From contig CANRKS010000048.1 in the NCBI GenBank assembly GCA_947631285.1, positions 1 through 7,349 of the forward strand: a DNA stretch of 7,349 nt. The letters run 5' to 3'. The number at the start of each line of letters is the position of its first letter. Position 1 is the stretch's first letter. Made by a program: the position numbers and the translations under genes. Shown here in pieces: positions 1-5,842 of this stretch. Under the pieces are notes generated by a model. It was not told the origin of the DNA, did not search any database, and saw only the letters and a program-made list of their open reading frames with translations. This DNA comes from an uncultured Bacilli bacterium. GTDB taxonomy: Bacteria; Bacillota_I; Bacilli_A; RF39; UBA660.

Positions 1-14
1 AACTTTTTGATATA

Positions 15-23
15 ATCACCTCT
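15..23 (-). promoter_or_regulatory. Ribosome binding site of the divergent gene (start codon unresolved)
   Basis: The minus strand reads AGAGGTGAT, a close match to the 16S anti-Shine-Dalgarno complement, 6-7 bases after the predicted transcript start. The 14 bases that remain to the left edge contain no ATG, GTG or TTG at usable spacing. Only ATT (16-14), ATA (13-11) and ATC (11-9) fall near the right place, and a GTG (19-17) lies inside the site itself. The coding region therefore either uses a rare start codon or begins outside the window. Confidence 0.5.
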
Positions 24-29
24 TTTGTC

Positions 30-59
30 TTAAAAACTATAACATAACATATATATAAT
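30..59 (+). promoter_or_regulatory. Candidate promoter of the PBP gene
   Basis: TTAAAA (30-35, 4/6 to TTGACA) and a perfect TATAAT (54-59) are separated by 18 bases. Transcription would begin near 66 and give a leader of about 40 bases. The surrounding DNA is so AT-rich that -10-like sequences also arise by chance, so this is the best candidate and not a firm call. It overlaps the leftward promoter almost completely. Confidence 0.35.
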
Positions 60-64
60 TTCAA
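36..64 (-). promoter_or_regulatory. Sigma-A-type promoter of a divergent gene beyond the left edge
   Basis: On the minus strand TTGAAA (64-59) is followed after exactly 17 bases by TATAGT (41-36). This gives 5/6 matches at -35 and 5/6 at -10 with ideal spacing. Transcription would start near 29-30 and run off the left end. A Shine-Dalgarno sequence follows almost at once (23-15), which strengthens the call. The served gene is not in the window. The promoter overlaps the candidate rightward promoter of the PBP gene. Confidence 0.6.
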
Positions 65-97
65 CATAATTTTTTATATTTTTTACATAATAACTTT

Positions 98-104
98 AGG
101 TGAT
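98..104 (+). promoter_or_regulatory. Ribosome binding site that favours the TTG start of the PBP gene
   Basis: AGGTGAT matches the anti-Shine-Dalgarno complement. From its GG (99-100) there are 8 bases to the TTG at 109, which is good spacing. The alternative GTG at 100 lies inside this element, and only AT-rich sequence with no purine-rich site lies upstream of it. The element therefore supports initiation at 109. Confidence 0.6.
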
Positions 105-108
105 TAAA

Positions 109-2067
109 TTGCGCTTTATTCGTTTTTCAGAAAAAGTTCTTTTATTTGGCTTTTTAAGTTTTATTATTTGTTATATTGGTATTAATATTTATGCTTTAAT
201 AACACCTAAATTAAATATAACTAATAATGGAACATATTACCTTTATGATAATAAAGATAATTTAGTTTATCAAGGTAGTAGTACTTCTTCCTGGGTTAAT
301 ATAGATGATATTGATGAAAAATTAGTAAATGCTGTTTTAGCTATTGAAGATAAAAAATTTTATGAACATCATGGATTTGATCTTTTAAGAATTGCTAAAG
401 CTATGATGACAAATATAGAATCTGGTCATATTGTGCAAGGTGCTTCAACGATTACGCAACAGTTAGTAAAAAATTTATATTTAGATTTTGGTAAAACTTG
501 GAAAAGAAAAATTGAAGAAGCATTTCTAACCGTTATTGCCGAAATACAATATGATAAAGATGATATCTTAGAAGCTTATTTAAATACTATTAACTATGGA
601 AATGGTAATTATGGCGTTAGTAATGCTTCTAAATATTACTTTAATAAAGAAGCCAATAATCTTTCTTTAGAAGAAGCTATTATGCTTGCTGGTATTCCCA
701 AAAGCCCCAATAAGTATAATCCTGTTTCTAATAGAGATGAAGCTAATAAAAGAGCTTCAGTAGTGGCTAAAGTTTTATATAATAATGAATTTATTACGAA
801 AGAAGAATATGAAAACTTAAATTTTGATAATGTTACTATATATGGTAAAAACAGTGAAAATAACTTACAAATGCTTATGTATTATCAAGATGCTGTTTAT
901 GATGAATTAGAAAAATTAGGTATAAGCAAAAGTATTTTAGAAACAGGAGGTTTAAAAATATATACTAATTTAGATTTAAATAAACAAGCTAGTTTAGAAA
1001 AAAATATTTTAAATAATTTAAATGGCGAAGAGGAAGTTCAAGTAGCTAGCGTTATAGTTGATCCTGAAAGTGGCAAAATTGAAGCTTTAACGGGCGGAAT
1101 AGATTATGGAATAAGTCAGTTTAATCGTGCCACTGATTCAAAAAGACAAGTTGGATCAACAATGAAAGCTTTTCTTTATTATGGGGCTTTAGAGAACAAT
1201 TTAGTTTCTTCTTCTAAATTTAAAAGTGAATATACTATTTTTAATATTAATAATAAAGAAACATATTCTCCTACTAATTCCAATAATAAATATGCTAATA
1301 AAGATATAACTATGGCCGCAGCAATTGCTTTTTCTGACAATGTTTATGCTGTTAAAACAAATCTTTTCTTAGGAACTGATCTTTTAGTTCAAACTGCGAA
1401 AAAAGCCGGAATTAAAGAAGAATTATTACCAGTTCCTTCTTTAGCTTTAGGAACCGGTGAAATTAATATTATTGACTATGCTACTGGTTATAATACTTTT
1501 GCTAGTGGTGGCTATAAAAAAGATCTTTATTTAATTAGAAAAATTGAAGATGCTGATGGCAATGTAATTTATACAAAAGAAAATAAAAAGAGTTTAGTTT
1601 TAAACCCTAATTATGTTTATATTTTAAATGAACTTTTATCTAACACTACTAGTTCTTCTTTTCGAGATTACACCAGAGCCACCGCCGTTACTATTGCTGG
1701 CAAGTTAAAAAGAAAGTATGCTATTAAAACCGGTACAACCCCAACTGATTACTGGACTGTCGGTTACAATAAAGATGATTTAATGTTAGTTTGGCTAGGT
1801 TATGATAATAACCGAGAATTTACTAAAGGATTTAGTAATGTTGCTAAAAATATTTGGGCTGATACCATGGAAGAAATCCAAACTGGTTTAGAAGATAATT
1901 GGTATCAAACTCCCGAAGATGTTGTTGGTATTATTTTAGATGCTGTAACAGGAGAAGTAACTAATGATTCTAATCGAGCTATTATGTACTACTATTTAAA
2001 AGGCAGTGAACCAAATATTAGTAAAGCTGAGGTTGTTAATAAGAAAGATGATTCTATTAAAAATTAG
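109..2067 (+). CDS. Bifunctional penicillin-binding protein (class A, PBP1-like): transglycosylase and transpeptidase
   Basis: This membrane-anchored enzyme polymerises lipid II into glycan strands (GT51 domain) and crosslinks the stem peptides (penicillin-binding domain) outside the membrane. Numbering is from TTG109 (652 aa). A short basic N-terminus and one transmembrane helix (about 8-32) are followed by the GT51 motifs: EDKKFYEHHG (80-89, catalytic Glu80), GASTITQQLVKN (111-122), RKIEEAF (133-139), ILEAYLN (153-159) and EEAIMLAGIPKSP (188-200). The transpeptidase has STMK (350-353, acyl-serine Ser350), SDN (409-411) and KTGT (540-543), so all active-site motifs are intact. The tail is short, with no PASTA or Ser/Thr-rich extension. 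The start is TTG109 by its ribosome site; GTG100 would add three residues. The stop is TAG, convergent with parB. Codons around the KTG motif are more C-ending than elsewhere. Family assignment is firm; the paralogue name is not. Confidence 0.95.
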   Translation: MRFIRFSEKVLLFGFLSFIICYIGINIYALITPKLNITNNGTYYLYDNKDNLVYQGSSTSSWVNIDDIDEKLVNAVLAIEDKKFYEHHGFDLLRIAKAMMTNIESGHIVQGASTITQQLVKNLYLDFGKTWKRKIEEAFLTVIAEIQYDKDDILEAYLNTINYGNGNYGVSNASKYYFNKEANNLSLEEAIMLAGIPKSPNKYNPVSNRDEANKRASVVAKVLYNNEFITKEEYENLNFDNVTIYGKNSENNLQMLMYYQDAVYDELEKLGISKSILETGGLKIYTNLDLNKQASLEKNILNNLNGEEEVQVASVIVDPESGKIEALTGGIDYGISQFNRATDSKRQVGSTMKAFLYYGALENNLVSSSKFKSEYTIFNINNKETYSPTNSNNKYANKDITMAAAIAFSDNVYAVKTNLFLGTDLLVQTAKKAGIKEELLPVPSLALGTGEINIIDYATGYNTFASGGYKKDLYLIRKIEDADGNVIYTKENKKSLVLNPNYVYILNELLSNTTSSSFRDYTRATAVTIAGKLKRKYAIKTGTTPTDYWTVGYNKDDLMLVWLGYDNNREFTKGFSNVAKNIWADTMEEIQTGLEDNWYQTPEDVVGIILDAVTGEVTNDSNRAIMYYYLKGSEPNISKAEVVNKKDDSIKN

Positions 2068-2106
2068 GCACATACCTTTAGAATTAAATAATTAAATATA
2101 TAACAC

Positions 2107-2138
2107 AAAAAAACAAAAGCTATAATTCTTTCGTTTTT
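2107..2138 (-). terminator. Intrinsic terminator between convergent genes, best for parB
   Basis: On the minus strand AAAACGAAAG (2137-2128) pairs with CTTTTGTTTT (2119-2110) over 10 pairs with one G-U, around an 8-base loop, and runs into a T tract (to 2107). It starts at the last base of the parB stop codon. Read rightward, the same hairpin ends in TTTTTATTC but the G-U becomes an A-C mismatch, so it should work less well for the PBP transcript. The stem is AT-rich with only two G-C pairs, hence moderate confidence. Confidence 0.55.
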
Positions 2139-3228
2139 ATTCTTTATCTATAGTTACTATATATCTTATTTCTTTTTCATCATTTTCTTTAGCTATACTA
2201 ATTTTATAATTATTACTTCTTAAATCATCTTCTAATTTATTAAATAATTCCGTTAGTTTATCTAATTCTTTTACCTCTTCTTTTGGTGCAGAAATATCAA
2301 AATCTAACATTTCAATTTCTTCTTCTATAGGAGCAGGATTTTCTTTTTCTTCCATAGACTCTTTACTAACTTCTTCTGTAACTAAAGTACTATTTATATT
2401 TTCTTCACTATTAACTGGTTCATGAACATTCATATTTACTGATTCATCTTCTAAAAAGTTAAAGAATTTATTAGGCATCTTTTTAGCTTCATCTACTCTA
2501 ACTGTATTAGAATCTTGATTAACTGGTTTATTAGTGGTTAAAATATCCGTTGCTTTTTCTTTAATAGCTTCAATATTTAAGGATCCTTCAATTATAGGTA
2601 TATCATCAACTGGCTCAGATTCTTTTTGATTCAATTCTTTTATTCTATCATCTAAATCTTTAACCGTTATTCTTTCATTTATAATTTTATTTAACCAATT
2701 AATTTGATCTTCAGCACTAGTTAATTGAAGAAGACTTCTGGCATGTCTTTCAGATATTTTCCCTTCCATTATGGCATTTTGAACTTCTAAAGGAAGAGAT
2801 AAAAGACGAAGCTTATTAGAAATAGCGGATTGACTTAATCCCATTTTCTTAGCTAAGTCTTCTTGCGTTAAATATCCTTTATCTAGTAAAGCTTTATAAG
2901 ATTTAGCTTCTTCAATTGAAGATAAATCTTTTCGTTGCACATTTTCAACAATGGCTACTTCAGCACTTGTATTATCATCCATTTTGGTAATGATTGCTGG
3001 TACAGAGGTAAGACCAGCTAATTTAGCGGCTTTATATCTTCTTTCACCCGCGATTATTTCATACTTATCATTAAGGCGTCTTAAAACTAGGGGTTGAATA
3101 ATCCCATGTTCTTTAATTGAAGAGGCCAATTCTTTTAAAGAATTCTCATCAAAATTTAATCGGGGTTGAAACCGATTAGGAATGATATCTTCAATTGGCA
3201 CATTTAAAACTTGTGATTCTGAATTCAC
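2137..3228 (-). CDS. parB: ParB/Noc-family CTP-dependent DNA-clamp protein, in the noc position
   Basis: This family binds a palindromic DNA site and uses CTP to close and slide as a clamp, for chromosome segregation (ParB/Spo0J) or nucleoid occlusion (Noc). The N-terminal CTP-binding domain (about 7-115) shows NRFQPR (18-23), GERRYKAAKLAG (61-72) and ENVQRKDLSSIEEA (95-108). The DNA-binding helix-turn-helix follows (about 122-142, LAKKMGLSQSAISNKLRLL), then ERHARSLL (160-167). Residues about 200-320 form a long acidic, low-complexity linker. A short C-terminal dimerisation segment (about 321-363) ends in alternating hydrophobic residues and looks more like Noc than Spo0J. At 363 aa it is longer than typical family members of about 280-290. 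The start is GTG3228 with AGGGG nine bases upstream. The position after rsmG is that of noc in Bacillus subtilis, but there is no N-terminal amphipathic anchor and no parA follows. ParB versus Noc is undecided. Confidence 0.93.
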   Translation of the reverse strand: MNSESQVLNVPIEDIIPNRFQPRLNFDENSLKELASSIKEHGIIQPLVLRRLNDKYEIIAGERRYKAAKLAGLTSVPAIITKMDDNTSAEVAIVENVQRKDLSSIEEAKSYKALLDKGYLTQEDLAKKMGLSQSAISNKLRLLSLPLEVQNAIMEGKISERHARSLLQLTSAEDQINWLNKIINERITVKDLDDRIKELNQKESEPVDDIPIIEGSLNIEAIKEKATDILTTNKPVNQDSNTVRVDEAKKMPNKFFNFLEDESVNMNVHEPVNSEENINSTLVTEEVSKESMEEKENPAPIEEEIEMLDFDISAPKEEVKELDKLTELFNKLEDDLRSNNYKISIAKENDEKEIRYIVTIDKE

Positions 3229-3237
3229 ACAAATCTA

Positions 3238-3242
3238 CCCCT
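3238..3242 (-). promoter_or_regulatory. Ribosome binding site of parB (supports GTG start)
   Basis: AGGGG within AAAGGGG lies 9 bases before GTG3228. A second purine run (AGAGG) lies just upstream. No in-frame ATG occurs near the start of the conserved domain, and the ribosome site fits only the GTG. Confidence 0.6.
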
Positions 3243-3258
3243 TTACCTCTACTAAATA

Positions 3259-3287
3259 ATTCTAACTTATTTAAGCTTTTTTTGCAA
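3259..3287 (-). promoter_or_regulatory. Candidate parB promoter in the 3' end of rsmG
   Basis: TTGCAA (3287-3282) and TAGAAT (3264-3259) are spaced by exactly 17 bases, with 4/6 and 5/6 matches to the sigma-A consensus. The -35 box lies inside the last codons of rsmG and the -10 box just past its stop. Transcription would start near 3252 and give a leader of about 24 bases that contains the parB ribosome site. This would let parB be expressed apart from the mnmE operon. Confidence 0.45.
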
Positions 3288-3983
3288 TGGCTTTTTCACT
3301 ATTTTATCGTATGTTCTTAATTCTTTTATAGTTGTTTCTGCATATTTTCTAATTACGATTAAATTTCTTTCATTAGTATAATCATATAGAAGAAAAGTTA
3401 TTATTCTTAATATTTTTCCGTGCATAATATCTATTGTATCTTTTGCTTCTTCTAGTTCATTAGTGATATTTCCTTTAAAAGCAATAAATACTCCTTTAAA
3501 ATTAACAAGAGGAAGACTAAGTTCACATAGTACTCTTAAATTTGCCACCGCTCTTGATGTTACCACATCAAATTTATTTAAATTAGCTTTAGCATAATCT
3601 TCTACTCTATCATGAACTAATTCAACTTCAATATTTAATTTATCTGCTAATTCTTGTAAAAATTTTATTTTTTTATTATTAGAATCAAGAAGAGTTACTT
3701 TTATATCTGGATAAAATATTTTAATAACCATCCCTGGAAAACCAGCTCCGGTACCTATATCTAATAAACTAGATGCTTTCGTTAAATCAATTGCTTTAAT
3801 AATTGTTAATGAATCATAAAAATGTTTTAGATATACTTCTTTTTCTTCCGTAATTCTAGTAACATTAGTATGTTTGTTATACTCATTCAAAAAATTATAA
3901 TAAATAGCTAATTTATTCATTTTATCTATAGTTACAGAAATATTTAGTTTTTCTAAGGCTTCAATAAATTCTTCTTTAGTCAT
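3267..3983 (-). CDS. rsmG: 16S rRNA (guanine-527-N7)-methyltransferase RsmG (GidB)
   Basis: RsmG uses S-adenosylmethionine to methylate N7 of G527 (E. coli numbering) in the 530 loop of 16S rRNA in the small subunit. The 238-aa length is normal. The family N-terminal block is NKHTNVTRI to HFYDSL (36-59). The SAM-binding loop is LLDIGTGAGFPG (73-84), and LLDSNNKKIKFL (98-109) supplies the ribose-binding acidic residue. DRVEDY (125-130), VTSRAVANL (141-149) and FIAFKG (166-171) are further family blocks, and NLIVIRK (207-213) is the last strand. The C-terminal tail departs from the usual YPRKxGxPxKxPL. ATG3983 overlaps the mnmG stop by 8 bases and has only a weak site (AAAGAAAG), so translation is probably coupled to mnmG. 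Loss of this enzyme gives low-level streptomycin resistance in several bacteria (family knowledge). Confidence 0.96.
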   Translation of the reverse strand: MTKEEFIEALEKLNISVTIDKMNKLAIYYNFLNEYNKHTNVTRITEEKEVYLKHFYDSLTIIKAIDLTKASSLLDIGTGAGFPGMVIKIFYPDIKVTLLDSNNKKIKFLQELADKLNIEVELVHDRVEDYAKANLNKFDVVTSRAVANLRVLCELSLPLVNFKGVFIAFKGNITNELEEAKDTIDIMHGKILRIITFLLYDYTNERNLIVIRKYAETTIKELRTYDKIVKKPLQKKLK

Positions 3984-5835
3984 GATTATATTCTTTCTTT
4001 AAATAAACTGCTAAAATGGCAATATCGGCAGGATTTACTCCACTTATTCTAGAAGCTTGAGCAATAGTTAAAGGTCTTACTTCGGATAGTTTTTGTCTGG
4101 CTTCACTTGCTAAATTTTTAACTTTTTGATAGTCAATATCTTCGGGTATTTGTTTTCCTTCTATTTTTTGTAACTTTTCAGCTTCTTTTTTGGCTTTCTT
4201 AATATAGCCTTCATATTTAATGCCTATTTCAACTTGTTCCATTACTTCTAATGAATAAGGAAAGGAAGTAAAATTACTTAAGAAAGCCATAGTTATTTCT
4301 GGTCTTTTTAATAATTCTTCATAAGACATACTTCTTTTGGGAACTTCTAAATTATTTTTTATAAAAGTATCTTTAACTTCTTTTGTAATAACCAATTTAT
4401 GTTCTTTTAAATCTTTAGCTAAAGAAGCAATATCTTTGATCTTTTTTTCTAATTTATGATATTGTTCATCAGTTATTGTTCCTAATTTGTATCCTTTTTC
4501 TCTTAATCTTAAATCAGCATTATCATGTCTTAAAATAAGTCTAAATTCAGCTCGAGAAGTAAGCATTCGATAAGGATCGGTAACTCCTTTAGTTACTAAA
4601 TCATCTATTAAAACTCCAATATAGGCCTCATCTCTTCTTAAAATTAAAGGCTTTTTATTTTGAAGTTTTAAACTAGCATTAATCCCAGCGATTAATCCTT
4701 GACCAGCAGCTTCTTCATAACCACTGGTACCATTAATTTGACCGGCAGTAAATAAATTTTCTAATATTTTATTTTCTAAACTAGCCTTTATTTGTAAAGG
4801 ACTAATTGCATCATATTCAATAGCGTAAGCATTTTTAGTAATTATAGCTTTTTCTAAGCCAACTAAACTATGAACCATTTGTTCTTGGACATATCTAGGC
4901 ATACTAGTTGAGAATCCTTGTAAATACCATTCATCATAATAAATACTTTCTGGTTCTAAAAATAATTGATGTCTTTTTTTATCAGAAAATCGAACAATTT
5001 TATCTTCAATAGATGGACAATATCTAGGACCAACTCCGGTAGCATATCCTCCATACATGGCTGATTCCTTTAAATGTTCTTTAATAATTTTATGTGTCTT
5101 ATCATTAGTATAAAGAAGATAACATTTTTGTTGATCTTTTATTTCATAACATGGTTCTAAATCATAACTAAAAGTAAGATAAGTATCATCACCTAGTTCT
5201 TCTTCGAATTTACTAAAGTCAATCGAAGAAGCTTTAATCCGTGGAGGTGTTCCCGTTTTAAGACGAATAATATTTAAACCTTCCTTTTTTAAATTATCAC
5301 TTAAATGATTACTTCTTCCTTCTCCATGAGGACCTGATGGGGTATTTTCATCACCCACTAAAATATTAGCTTTTAAATAAGTTCCTGTAGTTAAAATAAC
5401 AATTTTACTTTTTATTTTGGCACCCGATGCAAGAATTACTCCTTCTACTTTATGATCATTAATAATTAAATTTTCAACTAAACCTTCTTTAATTTCTAAA
5501 TTAGGATTTTTTTCTAATTCTTCTAACATCTTCTTAGGATATACTCTTTTATCAGCTTGGCATCTAAGACTTCTAACCGCCGGACCTTTAGAATTATTTA
5601 ACATTTTAATTTGAAAATGACTTACATCAGCCACTTTTCCCATTAATCCTCCTAAAGCATCTATTTCTCTTACAATGACTCCTTTAGCAGTCCCCCCAAT
5701 TGAAGGATTACATGGCATATCAGCAATATTATTTTTATTCATAGTTAAAAGAAGGGTTTTCATTCCCATTTTACCTGCTATATTTGCTGCTTCACATCCA
5801 GCATGTCCTCCTCCAACTACTATAATATCGTACAT
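3976..5835 (-). CDS. mnmG: tRNA uridine-5-carboxymethylaminomethyl modification enzyme MnmG (GidA), FAD subunit
   Basis: MnmG is the FAD/NADH-dependent half of the MnmE-MnmG complex. That complex builds the (carboxymethyl)aminomethyl group on C5 of wobble U34 in tRNAs that read split codon boxes. The 619-aa length fits the family. Near the N-terminus VVGGGHAGCEAA (6-17) is the FAD-binding dinucleotide fold. PCNPSIGGTAKG (41-52) and GPRYCPSIEDK (269-279) carry the two conserved cysteines, Cys42 and Cys273. TGTPPR (194-199), GQINGTSGYEEAAGQG (365-380), DPYRMLTSRAEFRL (420-433) and a C-terminal helical region with QASRISGVNPADI (593-605) complete the signature. The C-terminal part binds MnmE and tRNA. 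ATG5835 is the only sensible start, directly before the FAD motif. It lies 7 bases after the mnmE stop, so the partner subunits are co-transcribed and probably translationally coupled. All key residues are present. Confidence 0.98.
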   Translation of the reverse strand: MYDIIVVGGGHAGCEAANIAGKMGMKTLLLTMNKNNIADMPCNPSIGGTAKGVIVREIDALGGLMGKVADVSHFQIKMLNNSKGPAVRSLRCQADKRVYPKKMLEELEKNPNLEIKEGLVENLIINDHKVEGVILASGAKIKSKIVILTTGTYLKANILVGDENTPSGPHGEGRSNHLSDNLKKEGLNIIRLKTGTPPRIKASSIDFSKFEEELGDDTYLTFSYDLEPCYEIKDQQKCYLLYTNDKTHKIIKEHLKESAMYGGYATGVGPRYCPSIEDKIVRFSDKKRHQLFLEPESIYYDEWYLQGFSTSMPRYVQEQMVHSLVGLEKAIITKNAYAIEYDAISPLQIKASLENKILENLFTAGQINGTSGYEEAAGQGLIAGINASLKLQNKKPLILRRDEAYIGVLIDDLVTKGVTDPYRMLTSRAEFRLILRHDNADLRLREKGYKLGTITDEQYHKLEKKIKDIASLAKDLKEHKLVITKEVKDTFIKNNLEVPKRSMSYEELLKRPEITMAFLSNFTSFPYSLEVMEQVEIGIKYEGYIKKAKKEAEKLQKIEGKQIPEDIDYQKVKNLASEARQKLSEVRPLTIAQASRISGVNPADIAILAVYLKKEYNHD

Positions 5836-5842
5836 ATAATCA

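Noticed and set aside
2068..2136. Small gene or RNA gene in the convergent gap
   Set aside because: Only 69 bases of AT-rich sequence, fully accounted for by a terminator hairpin and filler.
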